Below are positions 32,460 through 41,391 of a DNA stretch of 64,000 nt, piece by piece (position 1 is the first letter of the stretch; every line of letters begins with the position of its first letter). The stretch comes from DYJE01 sp041660385 (lineage in GTDB: Bacteria > Desulfobacterota > Desulfobacteria > Desulfobacterales > Desulfolunaceae). The stretch lies in the NCBI GenBank assembly GCA_041660385.1, contig JBAZWJ010000017.1:1-64000 (forward strand), in the 5' to 3' direction. The notes under the pieces were generated by a model. The model worked only from the letters and a program-made list of their open reading frames with translations. It had not been told where the DNA came from and ran no database searches. The position numbers and the translations under genes are program-made.

Positions 32460-35400
32460 TTAACGGATGATAGACGAGTAAAGAACCTCGGTGGACTGCG
32501 ATGGGGAAAGTCCCAGATGAATCTGAAGAAGACGACAGCAGGTCTGATAGGTTTTAACTGCATCGGCCCGATGGCCAAGTTCATTCTGGCAGACCATAAC
32601 TCGCTGGTAAAAAGACTCGGCCAGATTGTCCGTTTCTATGCCCCTTTTGTAAAATTCAAGGGCCTTATCCCAAGCCCCGACGGATTCGTGATAACGTCCC
32701 GCACGCATCAGGTTCCGTAAAACGCCGTTGTGCAGCAGATCCCGCCGGTGTGAAGACCACGTCAATCCGGTTTCCGACGGAAGAAAAACCCCGTTATAAA
32801 GACGGATCATCCGGGTGCAAAGAACCGCCGATTCATCATCGGGAGCCGTATCCATGTAATCCAAAAGGGATTCCAGTACCAGGCTGTCCACCCGGCATCT
32901 CCGGGAATCGATGCCCACCTGCCCCGCGCTGCATATAATGATATCATCACAGCCGAGCAGTTTACGTAAGCGGCTCAAGGTCATTTCAAAGGATTTATGA
33001 GCCAGATCCCCCTCGGTGTCAGGCCAAAGTGCGTCGGTCAAACGCTCCACCGGAACATGTCCACCACCCATGGCAATGATAACCTTCAGCAATTCAAGGG
33101 GTTTTTTCTGAACTTTCCCGGAAAACACCAGGGGCGTGTCTTCCCTGATGATTTCGAAACGGCCCAGGGTCATGATGGTGACCGGATATGGCCAGACCTC
33201 AAGAGTCAGGGCGTTCACACCCGGTCCGGTTGGCGGAGTCAGCCCCCGCCTTCTGATGACGGTCCGCACATGACCGGTTTCAATTCCCGCCAACAGAGCC
33301 TTCAGGCACAACCGGGACGTGATGCCTGGAACGTCATCCGTGCAGAAAACGTACCCACAGCTTCGAGCAAGCTTAAAAGCATGGCTTAAGGCCGTCTTTC
33401 CCTGTTCCTCATCCCCACCATCAAAGGCAAAAGAAGCGTCGTGATAATGGGCGAACAACCGGAGCCACTGGCTGGCGTGAGTCTCTGAAATGTCAAATAC
33501 ATCCGCCAGATCGCGTCGCGCTTCGTCCCTTCTTCCCAGGTCATGCAGGGCCTGTGTTTTCCTTAGAAGGCACATCCCGATACCAAAAGGGGAGTTAAGG
33601 GTTTTAACCAGAGGGTACATTTCTTCGGCCAGAGCAAGCGCCTTTTCCGGTTCGCAGCTGATCAGCATGGCCCGTGAACGATACATCAGATACGCCGCCC
33701 GCCCGTGCCGGGACCGGCTGGCCGGAGACAAAAGAAGACTGTCAAGAATGACTGTGGCCGCGTTGATTTCCATGATATCCAGAAGACTTGTGATCTGGGT
33801 GACCATGAACACGAAATCAAAGAACAGAATGCCGTGCCGTTTTGCGATATCGAGTCCTTCCCTCGCGGATTCGATGCATTTCCCGGCCATTCCCGACAGC
33901 TGATAATAGGAGTTCTCCACACGTTTCGCCGTCAGTGCCACCATGGGGTGCGCATTTTTCGACAACGCCATCCGACGCAGCTCGGTCCAGGCTCTTTCCA
34001 CAGCCGGAATACCCTTCCGCATGGCTCCGAACCAGAACAACTGATGAAGAGCGTTGGCCTTGGGAACCAGGGTGGCCGGATTTTCGGCAATGCCGTAAAC
34101 CCGCTCGGCCCAATCGTCCGCAGAGGGGTGGACAATCTCCCTCAACCCCAGAGCGGCCATCAAACCCGAAAGCACCCAGGCCTCGATTTCCGGGTTCGGA
34201 AAAAAATCACCTCCCCTGCAAAGATCATCCACCACAGTAAACCAGTGATCCAGTGGTTCATAATCATCCATGCCGATAAATAGGGCGTTCATGACGGCTG
34301 ATGCGGAAAGCAGTGCGCCCATGACATCATCACTTGACCGGAACAAACCGTATGCCTTCTCGAACAGAGGCTTGGCATCAAGAGGGAAAAAAGTGAGAAG
34401 ACACATTCCTTGACAGTAAAGCAGCCAGGGCCGAACTGACACATACTCTGCGGGAAGATTGTCCAGCCATTTCTGTAATGGGGCAAACCGTCCCTGGGCT
34501 AACATTTCCTGTGCATGGGTCATTATGATTCGGGCCATACCTTCCCAGTCGCTGTTATCTCTCAGCAGGGCCACGGCAGATCCACTTTCGCCAGACAGTT
34601 CAAGTAGAGCGGCTGCGGACCTCCGAACCGCTATCTGTTCGGAATACGGAAGATCTGTCCCGGCCTTTTTGATCAGGAATTCCCGGTAAAGCGGATGAAA
34701 CTCGTAGGACGGACCAGGCTCAAACCGTTCAGCGATGAAGCAGTTCCTCCTGTAAATATCCGAAAGAATTTTGCCAGAATCTGCCTCGCCAGTGAGACTT
34801 TCTGCCATATCTGCTGTTATTTTAGGGAGGTATGCTGTTTTAAGCATGAAGGTCCGTACAGTTATGTCAAGCCTTTTGAAAACCTCCTGAGCGAAATAAA
34901 AAAATATCTCTTCCCTCATGAATTCCCCGGCTTCTTTTGGTAACAAACCCTTATTCCTCAAGTCCTCGGCCATAAGGATCAAACCCGTCACCCAGCCTCC
35001 AGCTAAAGAGTGCAGCTCCCGAGACGGAACAACACCTGTATCGCCGGACATCCGCATACGGACAATCTCTTCAGACTCCTCTTCCATCAGCCGGATCTCA
35101 TCCCATCCAAGACCATCCATCATCCCGCTGGCTTTCAGCCGGATCAAGACAGGGTGCGGTTCGGACCGGCTGATCACCACGGCATGAACTCCTTCGGGCA
35201 GAATAGAAAAGGCATTAAGCATCACTTCATTGAGAAAAGAATCATGTGGCACATCCTGATGGTTGTCGAATACAATCAGCGAAGGTTTAGGCAGGCGGTC
35301 GAAAAGCTCCTCGAAATACCGCAACGTAAAAATCCCGACACCCATGGCGTATTCGGGGGTAAAAAGGGGCATCGCTTTTTTTCTTCTTGAAGCAGCTTTT

Positions 35401-35639
35401 TTGGCGGCTTCCCCCATATAATAAAAAAACGTGGCGAGATCGGAGTCGCCTTCATCAAGCTGATACCACAGGCAGGGGATCTTTCTTTCAGCAATATAAC
35501 TCCCCATAAGTGTGGTCTTTCCTGAACCTGCCGGAGCGCTCACCCAGACCACCTTTTTCATCAGCAGATCATCAAGCCTCTTGAACAGACGATCCCTTTT
35601 GTATTCCCCTCTTGGTATGGGCTGGCTGATCTTGATCAT
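32460..35639 (-). CDS. MalT-like STAND ATPase regulator with C-terminal BTAD domain
   Basis: A very large (about 1059 aa) regulator. The N-terminal STAND/AAA domain has KISQPIPRGEYKRDRLFKRLDD and Walker A VSAPAGSGKTTL, then an Asp/Asn switch FDNHQDV. The middle (about 350-830) is a helical TPR-like repeat array. From about residue 825 there is a small DNA-binding winged domain (LGRFEIIREDTPLVFSGKVQKKPLELLKVIIAMGG) and a bacterial transcriptional activator domain (BTAD, about 900-1050) as in SARP and SARP-like MalT proteins. The ATG at 35639 is preferred over a GTG six codons earlier. It lies between the secreted-protein genes and the radical SAM genes on the same strand; its targets are unknown. 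Confidence 0.85.
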   Translation of the reverse strand: MIKISQPIPRGEYKRDRLFKRLDDLLMKKVVWVSAPAGSGKTTLMGSYIAERKIPCLWYQLDEGDSDLATFFYYMGEAAKKAASRRKKAMPLFTPEYAMGVGIFTLRYFEELFDRLPKPSLIVFDNHQDVPHDSFLNEVMLNAFSILPEGVHAVVISRSEPHPVLIRLKASGMMDGLGWDEIRLMEEESEEIVRMRMSGDTGVVPSRELHSLAGGWVTGLILMAEDLRNKGLLPKEAGEFMREEIFFYFAQEVFKRLDITVRTFMLKTAYLPKITADMAESLTGEADSGKILSDIYRRNCFIAERFEPGPSYEFHPLYREFLIKKAGTDLPYSEQIAVRRSAAALLELSGESGSAVALLRDNSDWEGMARIIMTHAQEMLAQGRFAPLQKWLDNLPAEYVSVRPWLLYCQGMCLLTFFPLDAKPLFEKAYGLFRSSDDVMGALLSASAVMNALFIGMDDYEPLDHWFTVVDDLCRGGDFFPNPEIEAWVLSGLMAALGLREIVHPSADDWAERVYGIAENPATLVPKANALHQLFWFGAMRKGIPAVERAWTELRRMALSKNAHPMVALTAKRVENSYYQLSGMAGKCIESAREGLDIAKRHGILFFDFVFMVTQITSLLDIMEINAATVILDSLLLSPASRSRHGRAAYLMYRSRAMLISCEPEKALALAEEMYPLVKTLNSPFGIGMCLLRKTQALHDLGRRDEARRDLADVFDISETHASQWLRLFAHYHDASFAFDGGDEEQGKTALSHAFKLARSCGYVFCTDDVPGITSRLCLKALLAGIETGHVRTVIRRRGLTPPTGPGVNALTLEVWPYPVTIMTLGRFEIIREDTPLVFSGKVQKKPLELLKVIIAMGGGHVPVERLTDALWPDTEGDLAHKSFEMTLSRLRKLLGCDDIIICSAGQVGIDSRRCRVDSLVLESLLDYMDTAPDDESAVLCTRMIRLYNGVFLPSETGLTWSSHRRDLLHNGVLRNLMRAGRYHESVGAWDKALEFYKRGIETDNLAESFYQRVMVCQNELGHRADAVKTYQTCCRLLQIHLGLSPSQSTEVLYSSIIR

Positions 35640-35763
35640 AATTTCAATGTATCTCACTCATAGAAATTGATATAATGTTGTATTTATTGCTCCCCGGTCA
35701 GATTATATCGCGCAAAACCGGTTTTCCCATTCAAAAAAGTGTGAGGTATCAGTCCTGAATTTA

Positions 35764-35903
35764 TCACCAGCAATTTTCGGTGAAAAAACCTCAAAAAAGC
35801 CGTTAGCATTGTAGGAGCGGGCTACGCCCGCGATAATGACGACCAACATCGCGGGCGTGGCCCGCTCCTACAATGCCTCTCGAAGTTCACCGATAATTGG
35901 TGA
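35764..35903. repeat. large nested inverted repeat
   Basis: Inner arms of 29 bp (35806-35834 and 35848-35876, one mismatch) around a 13-nt loop, containing GTAGGAGCGGGC and GCCCGCTCCTAC. Outer blocks TCACCAGCAATTTTCGGTGA (35764-35783) and TCACCGATAATTGGTGA (35887-35903) also pair. It lies just after the stop of the first radical SAM gene on the minus strand, where it can end transcription; the core is a REP-type repeat. Confidence 0.7.
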
Positions 35904-35907
35904 TTTA

Positions 35908-37353
35908 TCACAAAGGCACGACCTTCATCAACAACCTTAAACCATACGATAAATATCGAAAAAAAGACCAGGGATTGTCCATCACATCGTTAAGACGTTT
36001 GCCGATGTACGACCATCTGAAATAATAGCGACGCAATATCTCTTTTCTGAATCTGAGAATCACATCCATGGAAAGAAGGCTTGTGCCCACAGCAGGAGAC
36101 CTGAAATAGTCCTTGCCGAAAACATCCACGCTGTTCAGTCCTTCGTTGCCGCAGATCTCTTTCAGTTCGGTCAGGTCATAGGGTATGGGTATATGTATTT
36201 CGATGAAATCGGCATCAAGGGCAAAGATCAGATCTTCGGTCATTTTAAGATGGTTCATATCTTCCCATGGGAAACCCACCATAAAAAAACCGAAAACCTT
36301 GAGGCCTACTGTTCGTGCAAGGTGTATGGCCCTGAAACTATCGGCCACCGTGGCCCCTTTTTTCATCCGCTCCAGACTTTCAGCGCTGCCCGATTCAAAA
36401 CCAAAGGCCACAAGCCAGCAACCGGCTTCTTTCATCATGGAAAGGGTTTCACGTTCCAGAGGCCGCGTCCTTGAATTGGCCACCCAGGCGATTTTACCGG
36501 CCAGCTCAGAATGGAGGAGCTGGGTGCAGAACTGTTCCACCCAGTCTTTGTCCAGGGTGAAGGTGTCGGATTTCATAAAAAAATTTCTGATGGAATATTT
36601 GTGAAAACAGTCCCGCATTTCGGCCAGAACGTTTGCGGGGCTTCGCTGTCGGATTTTTTTCCCCGAAATCACAGGGGTCAGACAGTAGATACAGCCCGAA
36701 GAACAGCCCCGCCCAACACTAATGGTGGCCTGGGGTTCTCCTGTGTCGGGCCGGGTGTAAAGCCGGTTGTTCATCAAAGACCGGTCAGGAAAAGGAAGGG
36801 CATCCAGATCCTCTTCCCAGATACAAAAATCCGTTTTCTTCCACTCCCCGTTTTCCCTGAACATAATGCCCGGAAGATCTTCCACGTTCATCATGCAGAA
36901 ATGGGCGTCGATCAGTTTCGCACCCACAAAATCACTTTCTCCGCCGATCAGGTAATCCACATGATGGAGATCCAGCCGATGAAGCCTTTCAATATCCACA
37001 TCAAAAAAAAGAGCACCTTTTAGGATCACAGTGGCGTCGGGATGCATGGCTTTCACCCGGTTGATTGTTTCAAGATCATCAAAAATCGTGGCGGTTGTCA
37101 CACTCATGAACACAAAATCCGGCGAGAATTTTTCCACATCACGGATCAGATGGCGAACCTTTTTTCTCTCACTCTGGTAATCTTTCAGAAAGACCTTGTA
37201 AGGAAGCCCGGCAAGCCCAGACGCCACATAACCCAGATCATTGCAGGCCCGCATGGTGGTGGCTGCCGAATCTTCGATGTTTCCCTGACATCTGTCTTCA
37301 CCCCGCTGGTATACTTTGCCCGGAGGGTAGATCAACATCACATTCTTTATCAT
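35908..37353 (-). CDS. B12-binding-domain radical SAM protein (A)
   Basis: A 481-aa protein. I place the start at ATG 37353, which overlaps the previous stop (ATGA); the longer frame reads through the upstream gene. An N-terminal cobalamin-binding-like Rossmann region (residues about 1-150, VMLIYPPGKVYQRG then FSPDFVFMSVTTATIFDDLETI) precedes the radical SAM barrel with GRGCSSGCIYCLTP (CxxxCxxC). The C-terminal end is rich in aromatic residues. Members of this B12-rSAM group do methylations or rearrangements on natural products and lipids. The substrate is unknown. Confidence 0.85.
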   Translation of the reverse strand: MIKNVMLIYPPGKVYQRGEDRCQGNIEDSAATTMRACNDLGYVASGLAGLPYKVFLKDYQSERKKVRHLIRDVEKFSPDFVFMSVTTATIFDDLETINRVKAMHPDATVILKGALFFDVDIERLHRLDLHHVDYLIGGESDFVGAKLIDAHFCMMNVEDLPGIMFRENGEWKKTDFCIWEEDLDALPFPDRSLMNNRLYTRPDTGEPQATISVGRGCSSGCIYCLTPVISGKKIRQRSPANVLAEMRDCFHKYSIRNFFMKSDTFTLDKDWVEQFCTQLLHSELAGKIAWVANSRTRPLERETLSMMKEAGCWLVAFGFESGSAESLERMKKGATVADSFRAIHLARTVGLKVFGFFMVGFPWEDMNHLKMTEDLIFALDADFIEIHIPIPYDLTELKEICGNEGLNSVDVFGKDYFRSPAVGTSLLSMDVILRFRKEILRRYYFRWSYIGKRLNDVMDNPWSFFRYLSYGLRLLMKVVPL

Positions 37354-38807
37354 CTGGCACATTCCTCTTTTTTTCTGTTGTATCGAGCAAAATAACGCAA
37401 AGACAACCAAGCCACTGACCAAAACGATCCTTTATTGATACGGATCAAACCCCAGGTCATCCCCATGCCGAAAATAAAACTGTAAAACCCTGAAAGCGGC
37501 AGTTTCACAAGCGCACGCAAAAACCGTTCAGAAAAATTCAGCTGAACTGAAACGTTCATCAGTTTCTGAAGGTTGATCAAAGCCCGTTTATCTGACAAAG
37601 CAAGAGGCGTGCCGGTGAAATAGGAATTCCCGGTTTCATCAAAACCGCAATCGACTGATATCAGACCTTCTTTCATGCACAGATCGTAAATATCCGTACC
37701 CGGATAAGGGTTGAGCAGCGAGCACCAGACAAAATCAGGCCTGATTCGGCGATTCAGGGCATAGGTTTCAAAAGCCATGCTAAGATTTTCACCGGGACAA
37801 CCCACCATATTAAATGTCTGAAACCGAATGCCGTGTTTTTTCAGAAGCCGGGCCGCGTCCAGAATGCTTTGTTCACTCAGATTCTTGTTCAGCATCCTGT
37901 TTCGAATTGTTTCGTTACCACTTTCAAGGCCCATCTTAACGGCAAAACATCCGGCCCGCCTCAAACGTTTCACCAGATCTTCATCCAGTGCCGCCGGAGT
38001 CGAATTGATTTTAAAGGGAATCCCGATCTCTTTTTCATAAGCCGCACAGAAATCATAAAGCCACGATCTTGGAGCCAGGGTGAAACTGTCGTCGTCCAGA
38101 GTAATGAAACCCACCTTCCCAGATTGTTTCAGCACTTTGAGTTCAGCGATCAAATAGCCGACGGATCGTCTCCGAACCACAGACCCTTTGCCTTTGTAAA
38201 GGCTGTTATAGCTTTTATTGAAGCAGAACGAACAGGACTTTGGGCAACCTCTTCCGGCCATCACCACCTGATGGTAAAGAATCTCACGTCCTTTTCCAGC
38301 GTAAAGGTCATAACAGGTGTAGATTTCCCGGTCATAAAATGGAAGGTTGTCCAGATCCTCGACAAGTGGTCTCACCTCGTTATCAATGACCCTGCCCTGC
38401 TTCTTCACCCACAGATTGGCCATGTTGTCTGACGCTGAACCCGAATCAAGGGCATTCAAAAACTCAACGAAAGCCTCGTCCCCTTCTCCCCGACAAACCG
38501 CATCAAGATAAGGTTCATGGATCACATCAGGATAAAAAGTACTATGAGCTCCACCGCAGATGATAACAGCTTTTTCGCATAACGCCCGAAGCCGGAACCC
38601 CATGGCCCGCATAAATGGAAATTCGGATGTTGTGATTGAAAACCCTATCACATCAGGTTTCAGCTGGATAACTGCCTCAACCGGATCTTTCTCCAGATCA
38701 GCCACCACCACCTGGCAGCTATGCCCCGCCCTCTTAACACACGCTGACAGTGCCATAATCGCGGGTTTTGCAAACACATCTTTCTGAAGGAAAACAACTT
38801 GGGCCAT
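37350..38807 (-). CDS. B12-binding-domain radical SAM protein (B)
   Basis: A 485-aa B12-type radical SAM protein. The N-terminal half has MAQVVFLQKDVFAKPAIMALSA and DVIGFSITTSEFPFMRA, a partly degenerate cobalamin-binding fold. The radical SAM motif is GRGCPKSCSFCFNKSY. Two hydrophobic stretches near the C-terminus (LPLSGFYSFIFGMGMTWGLI) could be membrane contact. Translation of the downstream gene is coupled (ATGA). Divergent from the radical SAM-methyltransferase gene with 172 bp between, so the three probably work together. Confidence 0.85.
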   Translation of the reverse strand: MAQVVFLQKDVFAKPAIMALSACVKRAGHSCQVVVADLEKDPVEAVIQLKPDVIGFSITTSEFPFMRAMGFRLRALCEKAVIICGGAHSTFYPDVIHEPYLDAVCRGEGDEAFVEFLNALDSGSASDNMANLWVKKQGRVIDNEVRPLVEDLDNLPFYDREIYTCYDLYAGKGREILYHQVVMAGRGCPKSCSFCFNKSYNSLYKGKGSVVRRRSVGYLIAELKVLKQSGKVGFITLDDDSFTLAPRSWLYDFCAAYEKEIGIPFKINSTPAALDEDLVKRLRRAGCFAVKMGLESGNETIRNRMLNKNLSEQSILDAARLLKKHGIRFQTFNMVGCPGENLSMAFETYALNRRIRPDFVWCSLLNPYPGTDIYDLCMKEGLISVDCGFDETGNSYFTGTPLALSDKRALINLQKLMNVSVQLNFSERFLRALVKLPLSGFYSFIFGMGMTWGLIRINKGSFWSVAWLSLRYFARYNRKKEECAR

Positions 38808-38895
38808 GTTTACCTCTGATCAGCAATTATCAGTTAATGAATGTATTCTCATATAATCCATCGCAACCAAGAACTCAATTTTTCTTTGTTTTTGT

Positions 38896-38925
38896 TTGAC
38901 ACGTAAAAACCCTTTTGCAATATAA
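38896..38925 (+). promoter_or_regulatory. sigma70-like promoter for the radical SAM-methyltransferase gene
   Basis: TTGACA (38896-38901) and an AATATAAC-type -10 region (about 38917-38925) lie 55 bp before the ATG. The spacing is 16-19 bp depending on which hexamer is read as -10. Confidence 0.45.
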
Positions 38926-38979
38926 CAAACCATATTTCCCTTCTGTTAAATTTTTATTGGTCAAAAGGCGTAAACCATC

Positions 38980-40920
38980 ATGCACCGGTCACCCAAGTTG
39001 TTGAACAACCTGTCGTTCGTGCTTCATGCCTTTTGGGACAAGCCGCTGCTCGGGCTCAGGGCGTTCCGTTTTTTTCTCTGGAAAATTCTTGGACGAAAGA
39101 CTGTCCGAGGAATGGACATTGCTGTTTCCTATGACTGCAACCTGAACTGCCCCCATTGCAATGTTGCTTTGCAAAAAAACCGTAATCGACAGGAAATGAC
39201 AAACCAGGATGTAATCCGGGCCATCGAACAGCTCAAGAAACAGGGTGGTTTCTATGTGACCTTCACCGGCGGCGAGATACTGTTGAAACAAGATCGGTTG
39301 AGGAAAATCATAACGGCATCGGGTAAAACTTCCATGCTGTATCAAGTCCAGACAAACGGAGTCCTGTTGACCGATGAGGTGTGCCGGGAGCTGAAAGACA
39401 TGGGCGTAGATAACGTTCAAATCAGCTTTGACACGTTCCACGAAACCGGTTCATGGTCCGAGGTTTTGAAGATCAAAGAACACAAGCTTCGCATGGTCAG
39501 GCGGCATGGTATGGACGTTTTTTTCACCTGGCTTGCGTCCCACAGCTCCCTTGCCGGGCATGAAATCCGGGATATCATCCGGTTTTCAAATGATCATAAA
39601 ATAAAAATCGGACTGAATTTTGCCGTGGCCCAAGGAAGGTGGAGTGACAGCAAAAACATGCTTCTCACAACCGAAGACAGCAAGGCCATCCGCGAGATAT
39701 CACGGCGCAATTCTTATCTTTATATCGATCTTGAAAACAACCTGATGAACTACGGCTGCCCTGCGTTTTCAGAGCGGTTTCACATCAATGCCTACGGAGA
39801 TGTTCAACCCTGTACCTTTTTCCAGATTTCATTTGGTAATATCAAGGATGAAAGCCTTGAAAACATTCTGGACAAAGGGCGGAGAAACAAGCGTTTTGCC
39901 GAATTTCCCGATCATTGTCCTCCGGCGGAAAACCCGGAATACATCGAAAAATGGTTTGACCGTGACTTTAAAAAACTTCCTGTTCCGGCAAATGAATTCT
40001 TTCAGGATGACAACGCTCAACCCTGCGTGGTGTGCGGCGAACCCGTAAACGTCCCCTTTCTTTCAAACCTCCGGGAAGTGGAATACGGCATTGACTGGAA
40101 AGGCGAAATCATGGCCTGTTCGAAATGCGCCCTGATCCAGCAGACACCCATGCAGACAGCGACGGAAGCTCTGAGCTGGTATCCGTCTGAGTATATCCAT
40201 TACAATCCATCCCCCCATGGTGTGAAGGGTTTTCTCATGAAAATCTACATGCTGCGGACCATCCGGCTTCTGAAAAAGCTGAATGTGGCGCAAGGTGGAA
40301 AGCTTCTGGATATCGGCTGTGGGGCCGGGGAAAAGCTGGCGATTTTGCGAGATCAACTACAACTTGAAGTTCAGGGAGTGGAACCCAATGTACACGCCGC
40401 TCAGACAGCCCGGACGATGTTCGGACTTCATGTCACGGACGGCATTTTTTCACCGGATAATTATCCTGAAAACAGCTTTGATGTGGTTCGCATCAACCAT
40501 GTGATCGAACATGTTCCCGATCCTGTGGAACTTTTAAACGGAATATACCGCGTACTGAAACCGGGAGGTGTTATCCTTGGTGAAACGGAAAACATCGAAT
40601 GCCCCAGTTTCAGGGTATTCGGCAGATACTGGGCACTTCTCCATCTGCCTTACCACCTTGTTTTATTTTCCGAAAACAGTCTGATCACCACATTTAAGCG
40701 AAGTCTTTTCGGGACGGTTTTCGTTGAAAGCACCGGAGACGCGCCTGCTTGGTCCCTGTCTCTTCAAAATGTACTGAGACGAAAGCAACACAGGGATCAT
40801 AGGGTTTCGTCACGGATGAGGGGTTATATTTTTTTTACCCTTCTCTCTGTGCCTCTTTCCTATCTTGAAACACGATTTTCCAAAGGACCGGTGCTTGTTT
40901 TTCATGCTCGTAAATCTTAA
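38980..40920 (+). CDS. radical SAM / SPASM-like / methyltransferase fusion
   Basis: A 646-aa fusion. The N-terminal third (about 45-260) is a radical SAM domain: SYDCNLNCPHCNVAL (C-x3-C-x2-C), FTGGEILL and QVQTNG. Next come a SPASM-like segment (NAYGDVQPCTFFQISFGNIKDESLENIL) and a zinc ribbon (CVVCGEPVN ... CSKCALIQ, about 351-390). The last part (about 425-600) is a class I methyltransferase with GGKLLDIGCGAGEKL, VEPN and NHVIEHVPDPVELL. The order resembles proteins that modify or process peptides or sugars, but no precursor peptide gene is seen. It is divergent from two B12-rSAM genes, pointing to a small biosynthetic cluster. Confidence 0.85.
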   Translation: MHRSPKLLNNLSFVLHAFWDKPLLGLRAFRFFLWKILGRKTVRGMDIAVSYDCNLNCPHCNVALQKNRNRQEMTNQDVIRAIEQLKKQGGFYVTFTGGEILLKQDRLRKIITASGKTSMLYQVQTNGVLLTDEVCRELKDMGVDNVQISFDTFHETGSWSEVLKIKEHKLRMVRRHGMDVFFTWLASHSSLAGHEIRDIIRFSNDHKIKIGLNFAVAQGRWSDSKNMLLTTEDSKAIREISRRNSYLYIDLENNLMNYGCPAFSERFHINAYGDVQPCTFFQISFGNIKDESLENILDKGRRNKRFAEFPDHCPPAENPEYIEKWFDRDFKKLPVPANEFFQDDNAQPCVVCGEPVNVPFLSNLREVEYGIDWKGEIMACSKCALIQQTPMQTATEALSWYPSEYIHYNPSPHGVKGFLMKIYMLRTIRLLKKLNVAQGGKLLDIGCGAGEKLAILRDQLQLEVQGVEPNVHAAQTARTMFGLHVTDGIFSPDNYPENSFDVVRINHVIEHVPDPVELLNGIYRVLKPGGVILGETENIECPSFRVFGRYWALLHLPYHLVLFSENSLITTFKRSLFGTVFVESTGDAPAWSLSLQNVLRRKQHRDHRVSSRMRGYIFFTLLSVPLSYLETRFSKGPVLVFHARKS

Positions 40921-40934
40921 TTTACGCGATGGCC

Positions 40935-40964
40935 GTAGGGGCGACCTGAGGTCGCCCTGTCCCC
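40935..40964. repeat. single end of the GTAGGGGCGACC repeat (family C)
   Basis: GTAGGGGCGACCTGAGGTCGCCCTGTCCCC matches one terminal repeat of the 87-bp elements at 58237-58323 and 59489-59576. Only one end is present. Confidence 0.6.
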
Positions 40965-41011
40965 ATCTCCATAAACAATTATTATATTAACCCGACAATA
41001 AAATACACCCG

Positions 41012-41162
41012 GTAGGTCGGGTAGAGGAACGAAATCCGACGGGTGCTGGCCATTGAGACAACGGTTTTATTCTATTCAAAGTTAATCACTGATACAGAAT
41101 AAACGTCCGATTATTATAAGGATCGTGTCATTTGTCGGGTTTCGTTCCTCTACCCGACCTAC
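41012..41162 (-). repeat. 151-bp miniature element with 29-bp terminal inverted repeats (copy 1)
   Basis: The ends are GTAGGTCGGGTAGAGGAACG... (41012-41040) and its inverse (41134-41162) with one mismatch in 29 bp. The interior has no ORF. The reverse complement aligns along its whole length to 62515-62664 with scattered differences. It is followed at 41163-41222 by GAGAGTTTGACGCATTCTTG..., which is the left half of element H in inverse orientation. The size, terminal repeats and lack of coding sequence fit a MITE-like element; no transposase with matching ends is in the window. Confidence 0.8.
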
Positions 41163-41391
41163 GAGAGTTTGACGCATTCTTGCTATGTATAAATCTATCG
41201 GGTATAAGCAGGGCTTTGTCGCTGTCATGCCCACATTATTTATTTGCCGGATAAAGAATCGGGTGACAACCGATCGCGCTTACAACCCCTTAGACATCAC
41301 AAAGCACAATTGACCATCTGTATTTTTTTATTGTCTTTATCCTGTGAACATGGTTATCTGTAAGAAATTTCAGTAACAGAGAGGTTGTACT

